The translations under genes and the position numbers were made by a program. A stretch of DNA of 64,000 bases, from positions 930,001-994,000 of the forward strand of contig NZ_CP090980.1 in NCBI RefSeq assembly GCF_021513135.1. Direction: 5' to 3'. This DNA comes from Vibrio sp. SS-MA-C1-2. Its GTDB lineage: Bacteria; Pseudomonadota; Gammaproteobacteria; Enterobacterales; Vibrionaceae. The notes under the pieces were generated by a model that made no database searches, was not told the origin of the DNA, and saw nothing but the letters and a program-made list of their open reading frames with translations. Positions 55,220 through 64,000 of this stretch are shown here, in pieces (the first letter of the stretch is position 1; every line of letters begins with the position of its first letter).

Positions 55220-55347
55220 TATACCTAAAATAATTGGAATTGCGAGTAGGCGGTAAGTGAGTGAGGAGGGGATGAGTATAGGTTTTCTATATGATAGGGG
55301 GAATAAGCGACGTCAACCCTTTAGCAACTTCATGTATGAAGGGTATA
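55220..55347 (+). repeat. ERIC-like repeat, full length
   Basis: It runs from TATACCTAAAATAATTGG to ATGAAGGGTATA. The centre has diverged (GGAGGGGATGAG and ATGATAGGGGG). It fills much of the 55038-55398 spacer, which otherwise holds only the start region of the effector gene. Confidence 0.82.
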
Positions 55348-55398
55348 AACGTCGCATCTTCAATTATCTCATCATGTAATCTGAAATAAAGAGCAAAA

Positions 55399-56205
55399 TT
55401 ACGCTTCAGTCGGTTGATGATTGACTTTCTTTGACCAACTAAAGATAACAATCAAAGCGACAATATAAGTCGCCAACTGTAAAAGGCTTGGTTTTTCGGT
55501 ATAACCAAATAGCACGTGAAGTACTAATGCAAACCAGTTACTGTGGTGGTCAAAGTATGGCGTAGTATCCCATAATTGAGGAATAATTGAAGGAAGAACG
55601 CCAGCAGAAATAAACTTAGAGACTGCCGAAGCCATCATGCCTGCCGATAAGAAAGTCATAACCACGGCGAAGAAATTAAACACCTTGCTGATATTGACGC
55701 GAACCAGCCCTAAATACATCAATATACCGACAACAATGGCACCAGCGGCACCCATTAAACTGCCTAGGAAAATAGAGTGAACAGAGGCGTTGTCTTGTGA
55801 TGCTAGCCCTAAAAGAAACAACACTATTTCCCCTCCTTCACGGACGACGGTAAGAAATGCCACTAAGGTCAAACTTTTAAGTGGTGAGCTGCTTTCTACG
55901 GTACTTTTTAATTTCTCACTAAGCTGCTTACCTTGTGATTTCATCCAGATAACGGTCCAAGCAATCAATAAGCTAGCAAACACAAGAATGACAGCACCTG
56001 TAATTTTTGCTTCAATTAACCGATGTATCGTTTCATTTGATAATGCTAAGTAAGCTATAAAAGCAGAGAAAATGACGCCGGCAATCCCTCCTGAGATAAT
56101 CCAACGTTTAGATCCTTTTAAAGAACGTGAAGCGGCTAATAACAGTGTGATGATTAACACCATTTCAAAACCTTCACGGAATACAATTGCCAAGCTAGCG
56201 TACAT
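55399..56205 (-). CDS. FTR1-family high-affinity iron permease
   Basis: A 268-residue inner-membrane protein with seven predicted helices. Two iron-binding REXXE motifs are visible: FREGFEMVL (R10-E14) and VVREGGEIVLFLLG (about 120-133). I start it at ATG 56205 (MYASLAIVFREG), which follows AGGG at a proper distance; the upstream in-frame ATG gives an implausible extension that covers the Fur-like box. No EfeO/EfeB or multicopper oxidase gene is beside it. Regulation by Fur is suggested by a box at 56230. Confidence 0.85.
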   Translation of the reverse strand: MYASLAIVFREGFEMVLIITLLLAASRSLKGSKRWIISGGIAGVIFSAFIAYLALSNETIHRLIEAKITGAVILVFASLLIAWTVIWMKSQGKQLSEKLKSTVESSSPLKSLTLVAFLTVVREGGEIVLFLLGLASQDNASVHSIFLGSLMGAAGAIVVGILMYLGLVRVNISKVFNFFAVVMTFLSAGMMASAVSKFISAGVLPSIIPQLWDTTPYFDHHSNWFALVLHVLFGYTEKPSLLQLATYIVALIVIFSWSKKVNHQPTEA

Positions 56206-56229
56206 AATAACCCTATTGATAATACAAGT

Positions 56230-56248
56230 GAGAATGATTGTCATTAAA
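56230..56248 (-). promoter_or_regulatory. Fur-box-like site upstream of the iron permease
   Basis: GAGAATGATTGTCATTAAA matches the Fur consensus GATAATGATAATCATTATC at 14 of 19 positions. It lies 25-43 bp before the chosen start codon, in the promoter zone. Confidence 0.6.
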
Positions 56249-56482
56249 TCATTTATTTGTTTTTATTTATATTAGAAATTAGGTAACTTATGTTTGCATT
56301 AATGATCTATCCAGCTTTTCTTTTTGACGTTTTTTTGTTTTTAAACCTTCTTTTTCTTCGCATTACTTTGTGTTTAAATTTTTTACCCTTTAAACAGAGT
56401 GTTAAGTCACTCACTTCTCAATTTCAGCTCTGCATGATAATATTTATGTAATTTACAATAATGATTAGAAAGTGAGAAAGAG

Positions 56483-56827
56483 ATGTCTTCTGATTTTTAT
56501 GGCACTAGTGCCAGTTATGCAAAACAAGAGAGTGGATATCGTGAAAAAGCGTTAAAGCTCTACCCTTGGGTATGTGGTCATTGCGCGCGTGAATTTGTTT
56601 ATTCCAATTTAAGAGAGTTAACGGTCCATCATGTCGATCATGATCATACAAATAACCCTAATGATGGAAGTAATTGGGAGTTATTGTGTTTATTTTGTCA
56701 TGATCATGAACACTCAAAATATACGGAGCATGATCAATATGGCACTAATGTTGTTGCTGGTGAAGATGATCATGAAGCAGCCACGCATAACCCATTTGCT
56801 GATTTGAAAAAAATGATGAAAAAATAA
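56483..56827 (+). CDS. yajD: YajD-family HNH nuclease-like protein
   Basis: A 114-residue protein, the same length as E. coli YajD. It has a zinc site and HNH-type core: WVCGHCAREF, ELTVHHVDHDHTNNP and LLCLFCHDHEHSKY. HNH folds usually cut DNA, but the cellular role of YajD is not known. SD GAGAAAGAG lies before the ATG. It is a single-gene unit closed by a terminator. Confidence 0.87.
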   Translation: MSSDFYGTSASYAKQESGYREKALKLYPWVCGHCAREFVYSNLRELTVHHVDHDHTNNPNDGSNWELLCLFCHDHEHSKYTEHDQYGTNVVAGEDDHEAATHNPFADLKKMMKK

Positions 56828-56850
56828 GCTGGAAAGTGATATTTTTCAAT

Positions 56851-56901
56851 AAAAGCAGTCTTGATAAGAGCGGTTATACTCTTATTAATACTGCTTTTTT
56901 T
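56851..56901 (+). terminator. Terminator after yajD
   Basis: AAAAGCAGT pairs with ACTGCTTTT, and an inner AAGAG pairs with CTCTT. A long T run follows. Confidence 0.8.
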
Positions 56902-56918
56902 ATGATATTTACGATACT

Positions 56919-57005
56919 TTTACCCTCTTCTTACTTGACGTCGCTAGGTTGTTGCTGCACTTATTCACTTGCTGTCTACTAGAAACCCAGATTACATTGG
57001 ATATA
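56919..57005 (-). repeat. ERIC-like repeat, short form (87 bp)
   Basis: TTACCCTCTTCTTACTTGACG to TTACATTGGATATA, with the same central deletion as the copies at 40525 and 48602, but more diverged. Confidence 0.65.
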
Positions 57006-57738
57006 GATCTTATTACGGATTATTCGTATTATCAGTTGTATAAATATTAACCGAAATATATTCGATATTTTTCATGTAACCATTGAAATTATTAAATAAA
57101 AATATGTAGGTTAGTTCAAGTAATGCGCAAATGTTGTTCTGTTTTTTTCGTTAGCTATTGATTTTTTGTACGCGCAAGAGAATGATATGTTTATAACAGT
57201 GACGCTAACCAATAAACAATAATAAAAATATATCTTTGATGAAAGGGGGAAATTATTAATTGATCCTATCAACTCGTCAAGGTAAGTAAGGTAAGTGATA
57301 GTACCTTGCTTTTGTCATCGTTGATTACTCAATGTAGAAAGGGCTATATGAGTTATTAATAATAGGTGATAAATTTGTCACCTTTGGGTATCACAAGTTA
57401 CTAAATACCTCAGCAGAGATGCTGCAGAACCCTTCTCTTTTCAGTTCCATAGATAGAATAATTTGAGAAAGTAAAATTAGAATATTTTAAAACAACAAGA
57501 TACTAAATAGTGTCTTGGTATTTTTACATCTATTCAACTATTGGCGTGTCATTTAGATCAAAGCCATAAGCAAATAACATGTTGATAATCAAATATATTG
57601 TCATCATTTATTCTGCTTTTTTGCGCTTTATCAATTATGGTAGAACGTTAGTGCTCAAATTTATATGCCTTTCAATTTCAAATTATAAAGGTATCGCTAT
57701 CGAATCTGCCTTTCGTCTATGTAAAGGAGATTACAATA
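57006..57738. other. Leader and promoter region of the large oxidoreductase operon
   Basis: Non-coding. Two small hairpins are visible: CAAGGTA/TACCTTG at 57278-57308 and AGGTGA/TCACCT at 57364-57383. The sequence GTCATTTAGATCAA (57548-57561) resembles an FNR site (TTGAT-N4-ATCAA) at 8 of 10 positions. An ORF at 57579-57773 overlaps the real gene start and has no SD. Confidence 0.4.
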
Positions 57739-60700
57739 ATGGTTTCAATTTTATCCTCAGAACAGAATGGTAATGCAACTCCCGCTTATCCGGGAATGAA
57801 TATGGTTATGCATGGGAATGGTGCTGTTGCTCATGTGATGGAACATGTCTGCGGTGGGGTAATCGGATACCCAATCACGCCTTCGACTGAAATCGCAGAG
57901 ATCTATGAAGCATTTAGAGCCCAAGGCGGGTGCAATGTATGGGATCAACACTCATTCTTTTTCGAACCTGAAGGGGAACACTCCGCGCAAAGTGGTGCAT
58001 TAGGTGCCGTTTTAACGGGGGGAAATACATTTCAAATGCCTCATCAAGTCAAGGGATTCTCTATGCCCTTGAATCTCACTATGTGACGGTAGGTAAAAAA
58101 GCCGCTGGATTTGTATTACACGTTGCTGCACGTTCTGTTTCTCGTCACTCTTTAAATGTGATGGCCGGTCATGATGATGTTTATGCATTATTATCAGCAG
58201 GCTATACCACCTTATTTGGAAGTAATGCTCAAGAAGCGGCAGATTTAGCGGCCATCTCTTATCGTGTCAGTGCGCTTTCGTTGATCCCAGTGGCGAATAC
58301 CATGGATGGTTTTGCAACCAGTCATATTCAGAGTGAAGTCAAACTTCCTGAACCTGAGTTGTTGAAAGAGTACATCGGTGATCCCGCAGAGCGTATCGTT
58401 GCACCAACAGAAGCACAGAAGATGCTGTATGGCGCAAAAGGACGAGTTTGGCACTTAACACAATTTATTGAGAAAAATCGAGACCAGATTTGGCAGGAAC
58501 AATTTGCGAATTTAGAACAGTTCTTATCAAATCAAGAAGAAAAGATTGAGAAAGACACTCAAGGTGAATTATTAGCATCAACTTATGCAATGTTGCCTGA
58601 ATTGCTCCATGGAAAGTGGCGTCGAGCTTGGTTAAACGCTTATGAAAAAGGGACGCGTCAACGAGTTCCAGCGTTAGTGGATGTAAATAACCCAGGTTTA
58701 ACCGGGGGAGTTCAAAATCAACCCGATTATCAAGCGGGTATTGTCGATCATCGAACTCACTTTATGGCTGATGTGCCTCGTTTTGTTCAACAAGCTATGG
58801 ATGATTATACAGAGTTAACTGGGCGTCAGTATCAACCTGTCATGGAGTTTATGTGCGATGATGCTGAAGAGGTGGTCATCGGGTTAGGCTCTGTCACCGA
58901 TGATGCAGAAGTGGTTGCGCAATACCTTCGTACTCAAGGTAAAAAAGTGGGTGTTATCTCTATTAAGTTACTTTATCCATTCCCTGAAAAAGAGCTGGTG
59001 GAGTCATTGCAAGGCAAAAAAGTTGTCACTGTATTAGAGCGTTGTGATGAAACCCGTTTAACAGAAAAAGTGACAAGAGCATTATTTAAAGCACGAGAAA
59101 ATCACTTGAAAGCAACAGAATATCACTTAGATATTCCAGCGATGCGTGATCTGCCAATTATCTGTACGGGTGTATTTGGTTTAGGTGGCCATGATTTACA
59201 GCCTCGCCATTTAGTGGCTGCGTTCGAAAATATGAGCGATGAAAATTGTAAGCCTTTCTATTATGTTGGTACTCAATTTTTCTCGGCTGATAAACCATTA
59301 AGTGACGTTGAACAGCGTTTACAAGCAGCGTATCCAGAAACACAATTAATGGCGTTAGAAACGAAAGAGAACCCACATTTATTACCTGAAGATGCAATGA
59401 GAATTAGATTCCATTCAGTCGGTGGATATGGAACGATTGCAACAGGGAAATTATTGACTGATATTTTATCTGGTGTGTTAAGTCTACACTCAAAATCAAT
59501 GCCAAAATATGGTTCAGAGAAGAGTGGTGCGCCGACCAATTTCTTTATTACGTTATCTCCAGAGCCAATTAAACTAACCAATGCCGAGCTACAACAGGTT
59601 GAAGTGGTATTGTCTCCTGACCATAAAGTCTTTATGCATACCGATCCATTAGCGGGCTTAGAAAAAGGCGGTACGTTTATCTTACAAAGCTCTAGTAGTT
59701 CAGAAGAAGTTTGGCAAAGCTTACCAAGAGCAGCACGTGCTTATATTCGAGAAAATCAGATCAAATTCTATATTGTTGATGCCTTTAAAGTGGCGAAACA
59801 GCATGCACCAAGTCCTGAGTTAGAGATCCGTATGATGGGTATCGCCTTTATTGGAGCATTATGCGGTAATGTGAAGCAGATTAAGAGTGAAGATAAAGAT
59901 CAAGTCTTAGCAAGAATTCGTCAGCAGATTGAATATAAATTTGGTGCAAAAGGGGAGAAAGTGATTGAAGGTAATATGTCGGTTATTATTGACGGTATTG
60001 CTGCAACACAACCTGTTGATTACCTCAAGTTCCCTGCGGTTTATGCCAATGAGAGCAGTGAAAGTGCAACGATTGCGGCTAAGCCGACTTCTGCAAGTTG
60101 CGGTCTTTTTGACGCAGAATATTTTGATAATATCGCAGGACAATATTACGCAGATGGAACCATTGGTGAGGCACCGGTTATTCCAGGCTCTGGCATGTTT
60201 ATTCCACCATCAAGCGCAATCACTAAGAATAAGGGAATATTCCGCTTGAATGTACCTGAGTTTGATGCCCAAAAATGTACTGGTTGTATGGAGTGTTCGC
60301 TGGCTTGTCCTGATGGTGCGATGCCAAATGCGGTTCATGACTTGACGGATATTCTTTCTACCGCCATCAAGCAAGTTAACCTACCAATGGGTATTCAAGA
60401 GCAGCTTAGTCGAATGGTTCCACAAATCAGCGATGAAGTTCGTCATATTTATCGTCAAGTCGGTAAAGGTGATGCGCCATTATTGCACCAAGCCGTCACT
60501 CAAGCTGTGGATGCCTTGCCACAAACAGAGCAAGTATTACAACAACCTTTAGCCGCACTTTGTGTGGTGGTTGAAAACTTACCGATGAGTAAAACTAAAC
60601 CGTTCTTTGACGCGATGGAGAAGCATCGCCCAGGTTCAGGTGGCCTATTCTCGGTTGCGGTTGATTCAACCAAATGTAGCGGTTGTATGGAGTGTGTCGA

Positions 60701-62768
60701 AGTCTGTGGCCCTAATGCACTGAAGAAAACGGTACAAACCAATGAATTAACTCAAAAAATGAAGTATCAGTTTGAGTTTATTAATAAAATGGAAAAAACC
60801 CCGATTCGCTTTATTGATGGCGCGATTGAATCTGCTCAAGAAGCTAAGCGAATTCTACTTGATCGAGACCATTATAATGCAATGGGATCAGGTCATGGTG
60901 CATGTCGTGGTTGTGGTGAGGTGACTGTACTTCGTTTGGTCTCTTCGATTAACCGTGCAATTAAGCAGAACAGCTATCAAGCTCATAGTCAGCAGTTAGA
61001 AACGTTAATTGATAAGTTAAATAGTAAGTTATCTCAGCAAGATTTGGTGAACAGTGATCCAACTAGAGCCGCGCGTATTACTCAAACGCTGGCTCAGTTA
61101 GAAAAACGCCTGTATGAATTTGAGTTTGGTCCTACGGGTGAAGGTCGTGCCAATGCGATGATCGCCAATGCGACGGGATGTAGTAGTGTTTATGCGTCAA
61201 CATTCCCTGCTAATCCATATCAAGAACCTTGGATCAACAGCCTATTCCAAGATACGCCTGCATTAGCAAAAGGTATTTTTGAAGGTGAAATGGCCAATCA
61301 ATTGGTTCAGATCCGTGCTCTACATACAGCACAATTGGAAGTTGAAGATCTTTATCAGCCAGAGGCTCATGATAACCAATTACGCTATTTAGACTGGACA
61401 CAATTAAGCGATAAAGAGTTATCACTGATGCCCGCTATTTTAAGTATTGGTGGTGATGGTGCGGTTTATGATATCGGTTTTGGTGCGCTATCTCGTGTGC
61501 TTTCTACTCGTACACCCATGAAAATATTAGTCTTAAATACCGGTAGTTACTCAAATACGGGAGGACAAGCATCGACGGCAAGTTTTACCGCACAAGACTC
61601 AGATTTAAGTCGCTTTGGTAAAGTGCATAGTGGTAAGCAAGAGGAGCGTAAAGAGTTAGGATTGATTGCAACCTTCCATCCTAAAGTGTTTGTTGCCCAA
61701 AGTACCACCGCGCTACAAGGACACTTTATGTCGAGTGTCATTGAGTACTTAAACTATCAAGATTCACCGGCCTTACTTGATGTCTATACGCCTTGTATGG
61801 GTGAGCATGGTATTGCCGATGATATGAGTACCAAACATGCTCGTTTAGCCCTTGAAAGTAGAATGAGTCCTGTTTTTGTTCATGATCCTCGTCAAGGCGA
61901 AACCTTAACTGAGCGTTTTTCTATTGAAGGGAACCCTGAGTTGACTCAAGATTGGACAAGCCAAACCATTAGCTTTGTTGACCAAGATGGTATGACACAA
62001 CTGAAAGAATGTAGCTTTACGCCTGCTGATTTTGCGCTGTATGAGGGACGCTTTGCAAAACACTTCAAAGTTGCAACAGAGCAACAAAGCCTAATCTCGG
62101 TGCCAGAATATTTGGCAATGAGTGACAGTGATCGTTACAGCCATACGCCATTTATATGGGCGACCAATAAGAAGAATCAACTTATTCAATTGACGGTGTC
62201 TGAGTCGATTATTGCGCTATGTGAAGAGCGCCTTAAGAATTGGCATATGTTGCAGTATTTGAGTGGTCAAGAGAACATTGCAATGGAACGTGGTTATCAG
62301 CAGCAAATTACTGATTTAGAACAACGTTACCAAGCGTCTCAAGCTGATAAAGAGCAGACGATTGATGATATTGCCAATGGTTTAGCTGAATTGGCATTAA
62401 CATCGGATGTTTTTGCTGGTGGTGATTTTGTGAGTTCTAGTCACAATATCCCTGTCAAACAGGTTGAATCCTCAGTAACAACAAGCTCTGCGCCAATATC
62501 AACCGATACTCAACCATTAGTGAATATTGCGGAAGAAAATATCAGTCAATGTACCGATTGTAAAACCTGCTATCAGCAATTGGGCGAGCTGTTTGAAAAA
62601 GTGACGATTGTTGATGATGGACAGCCTAAAGTTGTCAGTAAAGTGATTGAAAACGCATTATCTACGGTATCAATAACACCTGAACTCATCGATCGAGCAG
62701 AACGAATTGCCGATGAGTGTGATGCAGAGATCATCGAATTCTGTGCACCGAAAGTCACGGAGGCATAA
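57739..62768 (+). pseudogene. Giant pyruvate:ferredoxin-oxidoreductase-type protein, interrupted by a frameshift at a G6 tract
   Basis: Read through one added G at 58017-58022, this gives about 1,676 residues; without it the first frame stops at 58086 after 115 codons. In the restored frame the junction reads GGKYISNASSSQGILYALESHYV, as in this enzyme family. Domain order: pyruvate-binding alpha part (GYPITPSTEIAEIYEAF; WDQHSFFFEPEGEHSAQSG), transketolase-like middle, gamma domain (SVGGYGTIATGK; MPKYGSEKSGAPTNFF), two [4Fe-4S] motifs (CTGCMECSLACPDG at about 846; CSGCMECVEVCGP at about 978) and a TPP domain (GHGACRGCGE at about 1052). An extra C-terminal CTDCKTC segment follows (about 1604). 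NifJ is near 1,170 residues, so this is far larger. The predicted reaction is 2-oxoacid oxidative decarboxylation. Confidence 0.8.
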
Positions 62769-62769
62769 A

Positions 62770-64000
62770 ATGAATATGACGTTATCTCAAGCTCAGCAAG
62801 ATCTGCTATTACGATCTGCAGAGCAACAATCAAGAAAATACAGCAACTTATTAGCCAAGCAGAGTATGGAGTTGATTCAAAAAACTTTGAAAAAAGGTGA
62901 TTTGAGTGAAAATTTTATTACCGGTTTATGGAATGCTTTGCTAGAAGATAACCCGTTGAGTCAGGTACTTCAACGTTATCTATGGCGTGTGCCTCTAAAG
63001 CAGAAGCGTCATTTTATCCGCGGTATAGATCAGCACTTATCTGAGCGCTACCCAATGTTTAAAGGGCTATCAAAAGGGTGGCCAGGAAGTAATAATATTC
63101 CACCTTATGTCCGTCCTGCTGAAGAGCGTAATCGTGATTTCGATTTAGTGAGTCAAGGTTATTTAGGGTATATGGGGTTAGGCTATAGCCTGCGTGAGGT
63201 TGAACTGTTTGTTTGGTTAGAAGTGATTCGCGATAAGCAGTGTGAAGATCGCCCTTGTGAAATTGGTGCGCCTTTATGTAACGATAAAGGGGAAGAGACC
63301 AATGAAATGGATGGTGGGTGTCCTGTAAAAATTCATATTCCTGAAGTGCTTGATCTTATGGGAGATGGAAAATTAAAAGAGGCGTTTGAGTTGATTCAGA
63401 GCGCAAACCCTCTTCCTAATGTGACAGGACGTGTTTGTCCTCAAGAGTTACAGTGCCAAGGTGTTTGTACTCATAACGATCGCCCGATTGAAATTGGGCA
63501 GTTAGAGTGGTTCTTGCCTCAATATGACAAACTAAGTTCGAAAGAAGAGAGTGATGCGGGTAAACAACGTCGTCTTGATAAGAAAAATTGCTTGCCTAAT
63601 CCTTGGGCTGTCGCTAATAAAGCGCCGATTGCGATCGTCGGATCTGGGCCTTCTGGATTGATCAATGCCTACTTATTAGCGAAGGAAGGTTACCCTGTCA
63701 CGGTGTTTGAAGCGTTCCATGCTTTAGGTGGTGTATTACGCTATGGTATTCCTGAGTTTAGATTACCAAATAGCTTGATTGATGATGTTGTCGAGAAGAT
63801 CCGCCAATTAGGTGGACGCTTTGTCACCAACTATATTGTTGGCAAAACAGCAACATTGGATGATCTTAAAAAAGCAGGCTTTGCAAAGATCTTTATCGGT
63901 ACAGGGGCCGGGTTACCGCGCTTTATGAATGTACCCGGTGAACATTTAGTTAATATCATGTCGGCTAATGAATTTTTGACGCGAGTTAACTTAATGCATG
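62770..64000 (+). CDS. GltD-like FAD/NAD(P)-dependent oxidoreductase (3' end outside window)
   Basis: The first 410 codons of a flavoprotein related to the glutamate synthase small subunit, starting 1 bp after the giant oxidoreductase stop. Residues about 1-160 form an unfamiliar N-terminal extension with cysteines (CEDRPCEIGAPLC; DGGCPVKI). Then comes the Fe-S region NVTGRVCPQELQCQGVCTHN (about 218-237), and the FAD Rossmann motif IAIVGSGPSGL with LGGVLRYGIPEFRLP. It probably exchanges electrons between NAD(P)H and the clusters of its partner. The reading frame is open at the window end. Confidence 0.82.
   Translation, partial: MNMTLSQAQQDLLLRSAEQQSRKYSNLLAKQSMELIQKTLKKGDLSENFITGLWNALLEDNPLSQVLQRYLWRVPLKQKRHFIRGIDQHLSERYPMFKGLSKGWPGSNNIPPYVRPAEERNRDFDLVSQGYLGYMGLGYSLREVELFVWLEVIRDKQCEDRPCEIGAPLCNDKGEETNEMDGGCPVKIHIPEVLDLMGDGKLKEAFELIQSANPLPNVTGRVCPQELQCQGVCTHNDRPIEIGQLEWFLPQYDKLSSKEESDAGKQRRLDKKNCLPNPWAVANKAPIAIVGSGPSGLINAYLLAKEGYPVTVFEAFHALGGVLRYGIPEFRLPNSLIDDVVEKIRQLGGRFVTNYIVGKTATLDDLKKAGFAKIFIGTGAGLPRFMNVPGEHLVNIMSANEFLTRVNLMH

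Noticed and set aside
57261-57280. TTGATCCTATCAA as an FNR site
   Set aside because: The two half-sites are separated by three bases rather than four, so the geometry does not fit FNR.
57579-57773. A 64-codon ORF before the large oxidoreductase
   Set aside because: It overlaps the true start region in another frame, has no SD, and its composition matches AT-rich leader DNA.
1-64000. CRISPR array, rRNA operon or prophage
   Set aside because: I saw no regularly spaced direct repeats, no rRNA sequence and no block of phage structural genes. The dispersed repeats are ERIC-like and irregularly spaced.

Overview
This window is AT-rich, densely coded gammaproteobacterial chromosome. Gene content points to a marine member of the Vibrionaceae, of Photobacterium or Aliivibrio type: a CecR/YbhGFSR-type exporter set, a DUF2058 (YaiL) gene, an EF-G gene outside a str operon, a Wzx/Wzy exopolysaccharide locus, an ArsJ-type arsenic operon, and about fifteen copies of an ERIC-like palindromic repeat of roughly 125 bp. 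Genus is inference. There are no rRNA genes and no CRISPR array, and I recognised no tRNA gene.

Layout. 1-8.6 kb: the end of an acetyl-CoA synthetase gene, a siroheme-type bifunctional enzyme with a shrunken methyltransferase remnant, two tiny minus-strand genes, and a TetR regulator with two palindromic operators ahead of a four-gene MFP/ABC exporter operon. 8.6-12.9 kb: yaiL, an EF-G gene and yheT. 13.5-48.4 kb: a large exopolysaccharide (EPS) locus. It holds a WcaJ-type initiating transferase, galU, wzb, an outer-membrane porin, two complete OPX/Wzc export modules separated by a 1.2 kb non-coding spacer, a WecG-type transferase, Wzy, several glycosyltransferases, a TupA-like ATP-grasp protein, ugd, two Wzx flippases with a solo IS1 InsA-like gene between them, a pyruvyltransferase, an OafA-type acyltransferase, three Tat-exported beta-helix paralogues and a 783-residue lipoprotein. 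49-52.5 kb: arsR, an ArsJ-associated GAPDH, a phosphatase and arsJ. 52.5-55.1 kb: a GntR-family gene cut off after its first 38 or so codons by a less AT-rich block carrying a T6SS-effector-like gene and an Imm11/DUF1629-like partner. 55.4-57 kb: an FTR1 iron permease with a Fur-like box, and yajD. 57.7-64 kb: a very large pyruvate:ferredoxin-oxidoreductase-type protein, with a frameshift at a G6 tract, followed by a GltD-like flavoprotein that runs off the window.

How the EPS genes fit together (inference from families): GalU and Ugd supply UDP-glucose and UDP-glucuronate. The WcaJ-like enzyme primes undecaprenyl phosphate. The glycosyltransferases build the repeat unit, and the pyruvyl- and acyltransferases decorate it. 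Wzx flips it and Wzy polymerises it. Wzc with Wzb controls assembly, and the short OPX proteins plus the beta-barrel porin carry the polymer out. The three Tat beta-helix proteins are good candidates for lyases or modifying enzymes acting on this uronate-containing polymer.

Two genes carry single-base frameshifts at homopolymers: A6 at 40116-40121, and G6 at 58017-58022. In both, the shifted frame restores convincing protein, so each is either a real lesion, a phase-variable tract or a sequencing error.
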